From Oceanicola sp. (GTDB taxonomy: Bacteria > Pseudomonadota > Alphaproteobacteria > Rhodobacterales > Rhodobacteraceae), in NCBI GenBank assembly GCA_017792405.1, contig CP051231.1:1738895-1802894 (forward strand): 64,000 bases of DNA, written 5' to 3'. A program made the position numbers and the translations under genes. This document shows, piece after piece, positions 8,119-18,324 of this stretch. Position 1 is the first letter of the stretch, and every line of letters starts with the position of its first letter. Under the pieces are notes generated by a model. The model was not told the origin of the DNA. It made no database searches and worked only from the letters and a program-made list of their open reading frames with translations.

Positions 8119-8346
8119 ATGACCCATCACGCCCATCTCGACGCCACCGGCCTGCTCTGCCCCCTGCCCGTGCTGAAAACCGCCAAGCGGCTTCAGGCGC
8201 TGGCGCCGGGCGAGGTGCTGCGGATCGAGACCGATGATCCTGCCGCCCTGATCGACATGCCGCATTACTGCGCCGAGTCGGGCCATCTTCTGCTGTCGCA
8301 GGAAGAGGCGGGTGCGGCCATGGTCTGGATTATCCAAAAGAAATAG
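8119..8346 (+). CDS. TusA-family sulfur carrier protein
   Basis: 75 residues covering one TusA/YedF/SirA domain. The conserved N-terminal block LDATGLLCPLPVLK holds the CPxP motif whose cysteine carries sulfur as a persulfide, and the fold ends with the usual hydrophobic strand (MVWIIQKK). Such proteins relay sulfur in tRNA thiolation or sulfur metabolism. The ATG at 8119 has no clear Shine-Dalgarno. The gene shares a 120-bp divergent region with ccdA, a partnership common for YedF/TusA-like proteins and thiol transporters. A terminator follows at once. Confidence 0.85.
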   Translation: MTHHAHLDATGLLCPLPVLKTAKRLQALAPGEVLRIETDDPAALIDMPHYCAESGHLLLSQEEAGAAMVWIIQKK

Positions 8347-8374
8347 GGGCGCGCCCGGCAAGGCACGCCCCTTT
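8346..8374. terminator. Bidirectional intrinsic terminator between the TusA-like gene and rne
   Basis: Stem GGGGCG-c-GCC, loop CGGCAA, stem GGC-a-CGCCCC, followed by TTT on plus. On minus the hairpin is followed by a U-rich tail (CTATTTCTTTT). It begins at the last base of the TusA-like stop codon and serves two convergent genes. Confidence 0.8.
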
Positions 8375-8398
8375 ATCACGCTTGGTATCGCCGCAGGC

Positions 8399-11128
8399 TC
8401 AGCGCCCGAGCGACCACCAGCCCTTGCGCTTCGGCTTGGCCGGCTCCTCGCTAGCTTCGGCCTCGGCCGTCTCCAGCACCGGTTCCGGCTCGGCGTGCGT
8501 TTCGGCGGCAACCTCTTCCGCCGGAGCCTCAGCCTCGGCGGCAGGCTCTTCTGCCGGCGTATCCGCAGGCGTCTCGGCGGGGGTCTCTTCGGCAACCGGC
8601 TCAGGCGCGGCCTTCTTGCGGGTGCGGCGGCGCTTGGGTTTCTCCTCGGCCACCGGTTCCTCAGCAGGCGCTTCCTCAGCCGGAGCAACCTCGGCAGCTT
8701 CCGCAGGAGCCTCTGCCGGTGCCTCGGCGGCCTCGGCACTTGCGCCCTCTTCGGCCTCGGCAGGCTTCTTGCGCGACCGGCGGCGGCGGGAGCGCTTGGG
8801 CTTCTCCTCGCTGGCAGCCTCTTCGCCCTCGGCGGCTTCCTTGGGCGCATTGCCCTCAGACCCGGCGTCAGTGCTTTCAGCCTGTGCCGCCTCGGCGCCA
8901 CTGTCGTCAGACTGACCCTTGGATTGGCCCTCGTTCTGGCCTTCACCCTGGCTCTCGCCCTGGGCTTCTGCACCATTCTCCTCGCCATTGCCGCTGCCAC
9001 GACGGCGCCGACGACGACGGCGCTTGCGCTTGGGCTTGTCCTCTTCGTCACCGCTGGCCTCGGAGGCCTCCGCAGCCTCGGCCTGCGCCAGATCCTCCTC
9101 TTCCTCCTCGATGTCGGGAAGGTCGGTGGTGTCGATCGAGATCACCGGAGCAGTCACCTCGGCGATGCTGCGGGTCGCGGTCTTGAACTTCTCCAGCGCG
9201 AAATCGGGAGAGATCATGTGCGCATCGGCTTCCAGCCGCACCGAAAGCCCGTAGCGCGCCTCGATCGAGGCGATGTGCTCGCGCTTCTGGTTCATCAGGA
9301 AGTTGATGATACCCACCGGTGCCTTCAGCAGAACCTCGCGGCTCTTGCGGCGGGTGCCCTCCTCCTCGATCTGGCGCAGGATGGCGAGGCCGATGCTGTC
9401 ATCGGAGCGCAGCAGGCCGGTGCCGTGGCACGAGGGGCACGGCTGGGTGGAGGCCTCGAGCATGCCCGGGCGCAGCCGCTGGCGCGACATCTCCAGCAGG
9501 CCAAAGCCGCTGATCCGGCCCACCTGAATGCGGGCGCGGTCGGTCTTCAGCTTGTCCTTGAAGCGCTTCTCCACGGCAGCGTTGTTCTTGCGCTCTTCCA
9601 TGTCGATGAAGTCGATCACGATGAGCCCGGCAAGGTCGCGCAGGCGCAGCTGGCGGGCCACCTCTTCGGCGGCCTCGAGGTTGGTCTTGAGCGCGGTCTC
9701 TTCGATCGAGCCTTCCTTGGTGGCCCGGCCCGAGTTGACGTCGATCGCCACCAGCGCCTCGGTGACGCCGATCACGATGTAACCGCCCGACTTGAGCTGC
9801 ACCGTCGGGTTGAACATGGCGGCGAGGTAGCTCTCGACCTGGTAGCGGGCGAAGAGCGGCAGGCCCTCGTTGTACTGCTTCACGTTCTTGGAGTGGGACG
9901 GCATGATCATCTTCATGAAGTCCTTGGCGGTCCGGTAGCCCGTCTCGCCCTCGACCCAGACCTCGTCGATCTCTTTCGAGTAGAGGTCGCGGATCGACCG
10001 CTTGATGAGGTTGCCTTCCTCGTAGATCGGCGCGGGCGCAACGCTCTTCAGCGTCAGTTCACGGATCTGCTCCCAGAGCCGCTTGAGGTATTCGTAATCG
10101 CGCTTGATCTCGGTCTTGGTGCGCTTGGCACCCGCCGTCCGCACGATCAGCCCCGCGCCCTGCGGCACGTCGATCTCGGAAGCGATCTCTTTCAGCTTCT
10201 TGCGGTCAGCGGCGTTGGTGATCTTGCGGGAGATGCCGCCGCCACGGGCGGTGTTGGGCATCAGCACGCAGTAGCGACCAGCGAGCGACAGGTAGGTGGT
10301 GAGGGCGGCCCCCTTGTTGCCACGCTCTTCCTTGACCACCTGCACCAGCATGATCTGGCGGACTTTCACCACTTCCTGAATCTTGTAGCGGCGGGGGCGC
10401 GGCTTGCGCGGCTGGCGGATCTCTTCCTGCACGTCCTCTTCGGCGACGGACTCGATCTCTTCGTCCTTGTCGGCGGCGGTGGGCTCATCGCCCTCGTCGC
10501 CATCGTCCTCTTCGTCGCCTGCGTCGTCTTCATCATCCGACGCCATCTCGGGCGTGGCCTCATCAGCCGCCTCTGCGGCAGGTGCCGCCTCGGGGGTCTC
10601 TTCGGCCTCGGTGCCTGCCTTGGCAGCGGTCTCTTCAGCCGCAGCCTCGGGCGCGGCGCCCTCTTCGCTCACCAGTGTATCGGCCTCTTCCTCGTCACCG
10701 AGGTCGACCACATCCATACCGGCAATGGCGCCATCCACTTCCTTGGTGGTGACGGCATCCTTGGTGTCGGATTTCTTCGAGCGCGAGCGGCGGCGGCGCG
10801 ACTTCTTGGGCGCCTCCTCTTCAGCGGCCTGCGCCTCGGCATAGGCGCGCTCTTCCTCCAGCAGCGCCTGACGGTCTGCCACCGGGATCTGATAGTAGTC
10901 GGGGTGGATCTCGCTGAAGGCGAGGAAGCCGTGGCGGTTGCCGCCGTAATCAACAAAGGCCGCCTGAAGCGAGGGCTCCACGCGGGTCACTTTCGCGAGG
11001 TAGATATTGCCTGCTAGCTGGCGCTTGTTGACTGTTTCAAAGTCGAATTCCTCGACCTTGTTTCCATCGACCACGACCACCCGAGTCTCCTCGGCGTGGG
11101 TGGCGTCGATAAGCATTTTCTTAGCCAT
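8399..11128 (-). CDS. rne: Ribonuclease E/G
   Basis: 909 residues; the main endoribonuclease of mRNA decay and rRNA processing and scaffold of the degradosome. The N-terminal S1 domain starts at about residue 35 (GNIYLAKVTRVEPSLQAAFVDYG) and is interrupted at about 75-245 by an acidic/basic low-complexity insertion before resuming (KIQEVVKVRQIMLVQVVKEE). The catalytic DNase I-like part has DFIDMEERKN, the zinc link is QPCPSCHGTG, and the C-terminal half is a disordered Ala/Glu/Pro tail with several Arg-rich blocks (KRRRRRRRR type), ending KPKRKGWWSLGR. The insertion and tail are usual for alphaproteobacterial RNase E. A 575-bp gene-free region lies upstream. Confidence 0.95.
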   Translation of the reverse strand: MAKKMLIDATHAEETRVVVVDGNKVEEFDFETVNKRQLAGNIYLAKVTRVEPSLQAAFVDYGGNRHGFLAFSEIHPDYYQIPVADRQALLEEERAYAEAQAAEEEAPKKSRRRRSRSKKSDTKDAVTTKEVDGAIAGMDVVDLGDEEEADTLVSEEGAAPEAAAEETAAKAGTEAEETPEAAPAAEAADEATPEMASDDEDDAGDEEDDGDEGDEPTAADKDEEIESVAEEDVQEEIRQPRKPRPRRYKIQEVVKVRQIMLVQVVKEERGNKGAALTTYLSLAGRYCVLMPNTARGGGISRKITNAADRKKLKEIASEIDVPQGAGLIVRTAGAKRTKTEIKRDYEYLKRLWEQIRELTLKSVAPAPIYEEGNLIKRSIRDLYSKEIDEVWVEGETGYRTAKDFMKMIMPSHSKNVKQYNEGLPLFARYQVESYLAAMFNPTVQLKSGGYIVIGVTEALVAIDVNSGRATKEGSIEETALKTNLEAAEEVARQLRLRDLAGLIVIDFIDMEERKNNAAVEKRFKDKLKTDRARIQVGRISGFGLLEMSRQRLRPGMLEASTQPCPSCHGTGLLRSDDSIGLAILRQIEEEGTRRKSREVLLKAPVGIINFLMNQKREHIASIEARYGLSVRLEADAHMISPDFALEKFKTATRSIAEVTAPVISIDTTDLPDIEEEEEDLAQAEAAEASEASGDEEDKPKRKRRRRRRRRGSGNGEENGAEAQGESQGEGQNEGQSKGQSDDSGAEAAQAESTDAGSEGNAPKEAAEGEEAASEEKPKRSRRRRSRKKPAEAEEGASAEAAEAPAEAPAEAAEVAPAEEAPAEEPVAEEKPKRRRTRKKAAPEPVAEETPAETPADTPAEEPAAEAEAPAEEVAAETHAEPEPVLETAEAEASEEPAKPKRKGWWSLGR

Positions 11129-11704
11129 ATTAACTCATTGCACGGCGAAGCTCGCCCACGCCCTGGCGGGCTGAGGCTTGGATGACCGTGTCTGGATTGG
11201 GGATGGGCGCGGAACATGAGCGGCAGGGCGCGTGCTAATGCAGCTTCCCTTGCCTCCTCGCCTGTTCTCACGCGTTGCATCGCGGTTTGTCTCCGACGCG
11301 TCCCGGCCATGAGGCGGTCGCGCCCGTTCGGGGGGCTGGCCTGCACGTGGCGGGCCGGGCCATGTGGCCCTTCAAGTCAGATGCTCTCGGGGCCGGTTAA
11401 CTCTGGCGGATGGGCGGTGGCGGCGCTTGCGGCTCGCGGTAGGCCCGTCCCTGCCAGGGAAATCGCTCCGGACCACCGCGCGGCACATGCCCCGGACGGT
11501 CCGTGGACCGACCATAACGGAGTGCGGTGTTGAAAGACAATGGCAAAAGCGCGGGGGAGGCACACGTTGAGGTTGAGTGTGTCGAAGCCGTGCAGCGCCG
11601 GCCCGGGGGACGGGACATGCTGAAGGCATACCTCCAGCGTGCCGCTGCACGGCGCCTTTGGCTTGGCTCTTTGCAGGCATGCCGCACAGCCACCTGCGCG
11701 GCCC
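11129..11704. other. Gene-free region upstream of rne
   Basis: No convincing gene on either strand. On minus it should hold the rne promoter and a long 5' UTR, where RNase E autoregulation acts in other bacteria. On the same strand it also holds the 3' end of the agl operon. Inverted repeats seen: GGGCCA-TG-TGGCCC at 11357-11370 and CGGTCC-GT-GGACCG near 11498-11511. No clear -35/-10 pair was found for rne, and the rne ATG has no good Shine-Dalgarno. Confidence 0.5.
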
Positions 11705-12808
<1,104 letters not shown>

Positions 12809-12829
12809 GGCGGTCTCCTCCCTCTTTCC

Positions 12830-14491
12830 TCAGCGGCCCAGCAGGGCAAAGCCCCACGGCCCCAGATCAACCTTGCCGCCCTGGGGCGCAGCGGCGCCCA
12901 GCCCGGCGGCCTCGGGCAGCGGCGCCCATCCGGCGTCTACGGAATGGCTCACGCGGCCCTCGCCGAGATTGAACAGCGCCAGCACCTCGCCGCCCTGCCC
13001 GCTCCGGCGGATCACCAGCAGGTCGCCCTGCGCCTCGATCTCCTGTGCGCCCTTGGCCAGCACCGCATGGGCGCGGCGCAACACGATGGCGCGGCGGTAA
13101 TGGGCCAGCATGGCCTCGGGGTCGCCCTCCTGCTCGGCCACCGCCTTGGGCAGATGGTCGGCAGAGACTGGCAACCAAGGCCGCGCCTCGTTGCCGTGGC
13201 TGAACCCGCCATGCACGCCCGCATCCCAGACCATCGGCGTGCGGCACCCGTCGCGGCCCTTGAACTCGGGCCAGAACTCGATGCCATAGGGGTCTTGCAG
13301 GTCTTCGAAGGCCACATCGGCCTCGGGCAGCCCCAGCTCCTCGCCCTGATACAGGCAAGCGGAGCCGCGCAGGCACATCATCAGCACCACATAGGCCCGA
13401 GCGGCCTCTTCGGAGAGGTTCCAGCGGCTGATGTGGCGCGGCACGTCATGGTTTGAAAACGCCCAGCAGGCCCAGCCGTCCGCCGCCACCCGCTCGACGC
13501 GGTGCATGGTGTCGGCCACGTAACCGGCGGTGGGCATGTCCTTGGCGAGCAACTCGAAGGCGTAGCACATGTTCATCATGTCATCGCCCGCCGTGTATTG
13601 CCCGAGGATCTCCAGCCCCAGCTGCGCATCGCCCACCTCGCCCACGGCAGCGGCGCCATAGGGCTTCATCACCGCGCGCAGGCGCTTGAGAAAGGCGAGG
13701 TTCTCGGGGCGGGACTTGTCGTAAAGGTGCTCCTGCCAGTTGTAGGGGTTCACCGCAGGGGCCGTCTGGTCATTGCGCAAGGCCGGGTCGAGCGCCGGGT
13801 TGTCGCGCAACTCGGCGTCATGAACATAGAAGTTGATCGTATCGAGGCGGAAGCCATCGACCCCGCGCTCCAGCCAGAACTCGGCCACCCGCAGCAGCTC
13901 GTCCTGCACCTCCGGGCAATGAAAGTTGAGGTCGGGCTGGGAGGTGAGGAAGTTGTGCAGGTAATACTGCATCCGCCCGCCATCCCACTGCCACGCGCTC
14001 CCGCCAAAGATCGAAAGCCAGTTGTTCGGCGGCGCACCGGTCGGCTTGGCATCGGCCCAAACGTACCAATCCGCCTTCGGGTTGGTGTGATCCTTCCGGC
14101 TCTCCTTGAACCACGGGTGCTGGTCGGAGGTATGGCTGAGCACGAGGTCGATCAGCACCTTCAACCCGAGATCATGCGCCCGGTCGATCAGCGCGTCGAA
14201 GTCCGCAAGGCTGCCGAACATCGGGTCGACATCACGGTAGTCGCTCACGTCGTAGCCGAAATCCTTCATCGGGCTCTTGAAGAAGGGGCTGATCCAGAGC
14301 GCATCCACCCCGAGCGAGGCGATGTGATCGAGCCGCGTGGTGATGCCCGCAAGGTCCCCCACTCCGTCGCCCGTGCTGTCCTGATAGCTGCGCGGATAGA
14401 CCTGATAGATCACCGCGCCGCGCCACCAGTCGGGGTTGGCCGCGCGTTGGGCGATCGCCTCTTCAACCTTGTTCATATCTTTCATTGTCAT
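12830..14491 (-). CDS. aglA: Alpha-glucosidase, GH13
   Basis: 553 residues; cytoplasmic enzyme hydrolysing imported alpha-glucosides such as sucrose, maltose or trehalose to glucose. All four GH13 regions are present: LIDLVLSHTS (I), GFRLDTINF with the nucleophile Asp (II), AAVGEVGD with the acid/base Glu (III) and FSNHDVPRH (IV). The N-terminus WWRGAVIYQVYPRSYQDSTG is typical of oligo-1,6-/alpha-glucosidases. It sits inside the transporter operon, 1 nt after aglG, so uptake and cleavage are co-expressed. There is no signal peptide. Confidence 0.93.
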   Translation of the reverse strand: MTMKDMNKVEEAIAQRAANPDWWRGAVIYQVYPRSYQDSTGDGVGDLAGITTRLDHIASLGVDALWISPFFKSPMKDFGYDVSDYRDVDPMFGSLADFDALIDRAHDLGLKVLIDLVLSHTSDQHPWFKESRKDHTNPKADWYVWADAKPTGAPPNNWLSIFGGSAWQWDGGRMQYYLHNFLTSQPDLNFHCPEVQDELLRVAEFWLERGVDGFRLDTINFYVHDAELRDNPALDPALRNDQTAPAVNPYNWQEHLYDKSRPENLAFLKRLRAVMKPYGAAAVGEVGDAQLGLEILGQYTAGDDMMNMCYAFELLAKDMPTAGYVADTMHRVERVAADGWACWAFSNHDVPRHISRWNLSEEAARAYVVLMMCLRGSACLYQGEELGLPEADVAFEDLQDPYGIEFWPEFKGRDGCRTPMVWDAGVHGGFSHGNEARPWLPVSADHLPKAVAEQEGDPEAMLAHYRRAIVLRRAHAVLAKGAQEIEAQGDLLVIRRSGQGGEVLALFNLGEGRVSHSVDAGWAPLPEAAGLGAAAPQGGKVDLGPWGFALLGR

Positions 14492-14492
14492 C

Positions 14493-15641
14493 TCACTTCA
14501 CCGAGCCGGCCAGCAGGCCGCGCACGAGAAACCTTTGCATTGCGAAAAACACGCAGAGCGGCACCGCGATGGAGACAAAGGCCGCCGTGGCCAGAATCTC
14601 CCAGTTGCCGCCCCTCGTGCCGAGGAGTTCAACGATCTGCCGGGTCATCACCGTGGTGTCGCCCGAGCTGTCGATGAGAAAGACCAGCGCCACCAGCAGG
14701 TCGTTCCATGTCCAGAGAAACTGGAAGATGGCAAAGCTGGCGAGCGCCGGAAAGCTGAGGGGCAGGACGATCTTGGTGAAGATCTGAAAGTCCGTCGCCC
14801 CGTCGACCTTGGCGTTCTCGATGATGTCACGCGGCAGGCCGACCATGTAGTTTCGGAGCAGGTATATGGCGAGCGGTAGGCCGAAGCCCGTATGCGCCAG
14901 CCAGACCCCGAGGTAACCCTTGCCGATCCCCACCTCGTTGTGGAGCTTCAGGAGTGGGATCAGCGCGAGTTGCAGCGGCACCACCAAGAGCGCCACGATG
15001 GCGGCGATCAGCAGCGCCCGACCCGGAAAATCCATCCACGCCAGCGCATAGGCCGCAAAGGCCGCGATCAGGATCGGAATGATCGTCGCCGGGATCGTCA
15101 CCGTGAGCGTGTTGAAGAAGGCCTTGGCCATGCTGTCCGTCCGGTCGCCCGAAAACAGCACCCGCTCGTAGTTGGCGGTGGTAAACTCGGGCGGCGTGGT
15201 GGTGGTGACGAACACGCGCTGCCCGCGCCCCGAAATCTGGTCATCATTGCCGCGCCATGTGTAGCTGCCGTCTTCCTCGACGGTCATGCTCTCGCCCTCG
15301 CCCATATCGGCAGTGTCGCCGGGGCCAAAGGCGCCCACATCTCGGGAGGTGACGCCAAAGGCTTTCACCGAGCCGCCCTCCTCGCCAAAGAGGTTGCCGC
15401 TCACCACGAACCCGGAGCCATCGGCCACGCGGGCGTCATCCGGGTCGTCGGTGCGGTATTGCACCACCTGCTCGGTCGGAAACAGCGCCTTCCACCAGCC
15501 GGTCGCGCTGATCTGATCGGCGGTGCGGAACGAGCTGACAAGCAGCCCCACGGTCGGGAAGAGCCAGAGCAGCACGAGGAGAATGGTTGAGATCTGGACG
15601 GCCCAGGAGAGGCCCGATTTGGTGCCTGCGATGTTATCCAT
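14493..15641 (-). CDS. aglG: AglG, ABC transporter permease with a large periplasmic insert
   Basis: 382 residues, longer than a usual MalG-type permease (about 280). After the first membrane span (about 15-37) there is a hydrophilic stretch of about 130 residues, rich in Gly, Asp and Thr, before the permease core begins near residue 175. The cytoplasmic EAA loop ENAKVDGATDFQIFTKIVLPL couples to AglK. The long first loop is a known trait of AglG/GtsC-like permeases for alpha-glucosides. Its start overlaps the aglF stop by one base. Confidence 0.9.
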   Translation of the reverse strand: MDNIAGTKSGLSWAVQISTILLVLLWLFPTVGLLVSSFRTADQISATGWWKALFPTEQVVQYRTDDPDDARVADGSGFVVSGNLFGEEGGSVKAFGVTSRDVGAFGPGDTADMGEGESMTVEEDGSYTWRGNDDQISGRGQRVFVTTTTPPEFTTANYERVLFSGDRTDSMAKAFFNTLTVTIPATIIPILIAAFAAYALAWMDFPGRALLIAAIVALLVVPLQLALIPLLKLHNEVGIGKGYLGVWLAHTGFGLPLAIYLLRNYMVGLPRDIIENAKVDGATDFQIFTKIVLPLSFPALASFAIFQFLWTWNDLLVALVFLIDSSGDTTVMTRQIVELLGTRGGNWEILATAAFVSIAVPLCVFFAMQRFLVRGLLAGSVK

Positions 15642-16645
15642 CAGCGCATCTCCTTGCGGGCGTTATAAACGTTCCAGACAAGGATCGGCGTGACCAGCAG
15701 CATGATGACCATCGCGGAGGCCGAGCCGACGCCCCAGTCATTCGCGCGGAAGAGCTTGTCATACATGTAGTTGGCCAGCACCTGCGTCTCCCATTGCCCG
15801 TTGGTCATGGCAAAGACGATGTCGAAGATCTTCAGCACGACGATGGTGATGGTGGTCCAGACCACGACGATGGTACCCATGATCTGCGGCACCTTGATCT
15901 TGAAGAAGATCTGGAAGGGGTTGGCCCCGTCGACGATGGCGGCCTCCACCGTCTCCTCGGGGATGCCGCGTAGGGCGGCCGACAGGATCACCATGGCAAA
16001 GCCGGTCTGAATCCAGATCAGCACCGCCATTAGGAAGAAGTTGTTCCAGAACGGCACGGTGAGCCAAGCGGTCGGCTCGCCGCCGAGGCTGACGACGATG
16101 GCATTCAGCACGCCGATCTGCTCCTCGCCCGCCGCGCGGTAATCATAGACCAGCTTCCAGATCACCGCCGCACCGACGAAGCTGATCGCCATCGGCATGA
16201 AGATGATCGACTTGGCCACCGCGCCCCATTTGATCCGGTCGGTCAGCTGGGCAGCCAGCAGGCCGAAGGCGGTGGAGAGCGCCGGCACCACGAAAAGCCA
16301 GAGCATGTTGTTGAAGAGCGCCTCGCCAAACTTGGGGTCGGCCACCATCTGGCTGTAGTTCTCAAGGCCGGCCCATTCGTAGCCGCCGCCCGGCAGCCGG
16401 TTGGTCAGCGAGAGCCGCAGCGTCTCCACCACCGGGTAGGCAAGGTAGAGGCCAAGGGCGAGCACGGCGGGGGCGAGGAAGAGCCAGGGGCGGATCAGGT
16501 TGGCGCGGTTGATGTTGCGGCCCGCGTTTGGCCCGCGCGCCGGGTAGAGCACCTTGTCGAGGAAGAGATTGGAAAAATAGAAGTAGGCCACGCATCCGCC
16601 GACACCGACGATGATGGTGATGACCCCTTGTAGTGCCGGATGCAT
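15641..16645 (-). CDS. aglF: AglF, ABC transporter permease
   Basis: 334 residues, MalF-like inner-membrane subunit with about eight spans. The EAA motif is EETVEAAIVDGANPFQIF. The N-terminus has two hydrophobic segments around residues 5-30 and 50-70, the first an extra span usual for AglF. It pairs with AglG to form the channel. A 150-bp spacer holding a strong hairpin separates it from aglE. Confidence 0.9.
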   Translation of the reverse strand: MHPALQGVITIIVGVGGCVAYFYFSNLFLDKVLYPARGPNAGRNINRANLIRPWLFLAPAVLALGLYLAYPVVETLRLSLTNRLPGGGYEWAGLENYSQMVADPKFGEALFNNMLWLFVVPALSTAFGLLAAQLTDRIKWGAVAKSIIFMPMAISFVGAAVIWKLVYDYRAAGEEQIGVLNAIVVSLGGEPTAWLTVPFWNNFFLMAVLIWIQTGFAMVILSAALRGIPEETVEAAIVDGANPFQIFFKIKVPQIMGTIVVVWTTITIVVLKIFDIVFAMTNGQWETQVLANYMYDKLFRANDWGVGSASAMVIMLLVTPILVWNVYNARKEMR

Positions 16646-16750
16646 GATGGCGCCCCTCCCCGGGTGGCCGCTGCGGCGCCCCTGCGGGCGGTCTGGCGGC
16701 GGTTGCGGCAGGCGGTGGGCGGGAGCTGTCCCGCGGTCGCGCTGGCCGTT

Positions 16751-16778
16751 GGCGCGCGGCGATCTCCCGCCGCGCGCC
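16751..16778. other. Strong intercistronic stem-loop between aglE and aglF
   Basis: Perfect 11-bp stem (GGCGCGCGGCG / CGCCGCGCGCC) with a 6-nt loop. It begins 18 nt after the aglE stop on the minus strand. No U-tract follows, so it is more likely an RNA-stabilising or partial-termination element than a full terminator. Such hairpins commonly make binding-protein mRNA more abundant than permease mRNA. Confidence 0.65.
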
Positions 16779-16795
16779 GGTTCACGAGTGGTGGA

Positions 16796-18064
16796 TTACT
16801 TCGCCGCGTCCCAGCTCTGCTGGATCTCGCTGGTGACGGTGCCCACGTCCTTGCCGCCCACATAGTCGACCATGCCGGTCCAGAAGCTGCCCGCACCCAC
16901 GGCGCCGGGCATCAGGTCGGAGGCATCGAAGCGGAAGGTGGTGGCGCCCAGCAGGATGTCGTTCATCTTGCGCAGCGTCGGGTCGGAGAAGGCATCGAGG
17001 TTCACGCCCTTGTGCGGGGTCAAGAAGCCCTTGCGCGCCATCCAGATCTCATGCGCCTCCGGGGTCTTCAGGAACTCGATCAGCTCATGGGCTGCCGGGC
17101 TGTCATTGGTGATCGCCCAGACCGTGCCCGCGCCGAGCACCGGCTGGCCGAGGTCACCCTCGCCGCTGGCCGGGAAGTAGAAGAAATCCACATCCTCGCC
17201 CACTTCGGATCCTTCGGGGAAGAAGGAGGGGATGAAGCTGGCCTGCTTGTGCATGTAGCAGGCGGGCGGCGCATCGAAGAGGCCCTTGGGGCTTTCGCGG
17301 AAGTCGGTTGTCGCCACTGCGCCGGTGCCGCCCGAGACCCATGCGTCATTCAGGGCGAACTCACCAAAGGCTTCGATCGCGCCGACAACGGCGGCATCGG
17401 TGAACGGGATCTCGTTGCTCACCCACTGGTCGTAGGTGCCGGGAGGCTGGGTGCGCAGCATCATGTCTTCGACCCAGTCGGTCGCGGGCCAGCCGGTGGC
17501 GCCGCCCGAACCGAGGCCGATACACCACGGCGTCTCGCCATCATCGGCAATCTGCTGCGAGAGCGCCTTCAGATCTTCGAGCGTTTCCGGCACCTCGTAG
17601 CCTGCATCCTCGAAGTTCTCGGGGATGTACCAGACAAGGCTCTTCACATCGACCTTGTAGAAGAAGCCGTAGAGCGCATCGCTGCCGTCCGGCCCGGCAT
17701 AGGTGCCAAGGTCGACCCAGCTCTGCCCTGCGGCGTAATTCTCATTGATCCAGTCGCCCGTGCCCTCGGCCAGCGGGGTCAGAAAGCCGCGCTCGGCCAT
17801 CACCGCGGCAAGGCCGGGCTGGGGGAAGACTGCGACATTGGGGGCAGAGCCCGCCTCGGCATCGATCACGATCTGCTGCTCGAAGCTGTCGGAGCCGGTG
17901 TAGCGCACGTCATGGCCCGAGGCCTCGGCAAAGGCGCCCAGCACCGCTTGCACATGCTCCTCGTCCGCCCCGATCCACGGGCCGGCGACGGTGATCTGCT
18001 CGGCCAGCGCCGGTCCGCTCATCAGCGCCAGAACGGCACAACTGGACTTGATGGTATGCTTCAT
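16796..18064 (-). CDS. aglE: AglE, periplasmic alpha-glucoside-binding protein
   Basis: 422 residues of the family 1 solute-binding class. A Sec signal peptide (positively charged start, hydrophobic core, ALA-E at about residues 20-22) leads into EQITVAGPWIG. The body has typical ligand-domain segments such as FPQPGLAAVMAERGFLTPL. It captures the sugar for AglFGK. First gene of the operon; its promoter and a LacI-type palindrome lie upstream at 18158-18209. Confidence 0.92.
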   Translation of the reverse strand: MKHTIKSSCAVLALMSGPALAEQITVAGPWIGADEEHVQAVLGAFAEASGHDVRYTGSDSFEQQIVIDAEAGSAPNVAVFPQPGLAAVMAERGFLTPLAEGTGDWINENYAAGQSWVDLGTYAGPDGSDALYGFFYKVDVKSLVWYIPENFEDAGYEVPETLEDLKALSQQIADDGETPWCIGLGSGGATGWPATDWVEDMMLRTQPPGTYDQWVSNEIPFTDAAVVGAIEAFGEFALNDAWVSGGTGAVATTDFRESPKGLFDAPPACYMHKQASFIPSFFPEGSEVGEDVDFFYFPASGEGDLGQPVLGAGTVWAITNDSPAAHELIEFLKTPEAHEIWMARKGFLTPHKGVNLDAFSDPTLRKMNDILLGATTFRFDASDLMPGAVGAGSFWTGMVDYVGGKDVGTVTSEIQQSWDAAK

Positions 18065-18157
18065 GAATTTATCCTCCCGGTTGCAGGGCGACGCGCGTGG
18101 CGCGCCCCTCTGTTCTTCCCGCGCCTTCTGTTGGTCAGGAGTGATCCGACTCGATCC

Positions 18158-18173
18158 TCCAAAGCGCTTTGGA
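18158..18173. promoter_or_regulatory. AglR operator O1 (agl operon side)
   Basis: TCCAAAGCGCTTTGGA is a perfect 16-bp palindrome of the LacI-family type (central CG). It lies where transcription of aglE is predicted to begin, just downstream of the candidate -10. Confidence 0.75.
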
Positions 18174-18180
18174 CGCTTTC

Positions 18181-18209
18181 AGCATGGCCTAAGCCGCCTT
18201 CTGCGTCAA
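18181..18209 (-). promoter_or_regulatory. Predicted aglE promoter
   Basis: TTGACG at 18209-18204 and a weak -10 CATGCT at 18186-18181 with 17 bp between. The operator O1 follows immediately, so a repressor bound there would sit on the start site. A weak -10 would fit a promoter needing further activation. Confidence 0.45.
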
Positions 18210-18286
18210 CATGGCACCGCAGATAGTGCTTTTGTTTCATTGGGCAATGCTGCACCCGCAGCATATGCGTGCTGCAGACACAGGCT

Positions 18287-18315
18287 TTGACGCCTGCTCA
18301 AAGCGCGGCTAGTTT
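18287..18315 (+). promoter_or_regulatory. Predicted aglR promoter
   Basis: TTGACG at 18287-18292 and TAGTTT at 18310-18315, spaced 17 bp. The arrangement mirrors the aglE side, with the second palindrome beginning 9 bp after the -10. An additional inverted repeat, GCAGCA-N6-TGCTGC, lies just upstream at 18258-18275. Confidence 0.4.
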
Positions 18316-18324
18316 GGGCTGGAG

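Noticed and set aside
7240..9051. 603-codon version of CcdA
   Set aside because: The added N-terminal part is a low-complexity Arg/Pro frame inside rne and the TusA-like gene. The CcdA membrane topology and the ribosome site support the start at 7998.
8312..11017. 901-codon open frame on the plus strand
   Set aside because: Antisense to rne. Its Leu/Gly/Arg-rich product mirrors the Glu/Ala codons of RNase E and has no recognisable domain; it also runs over the TusA-like gene end and the terminator.
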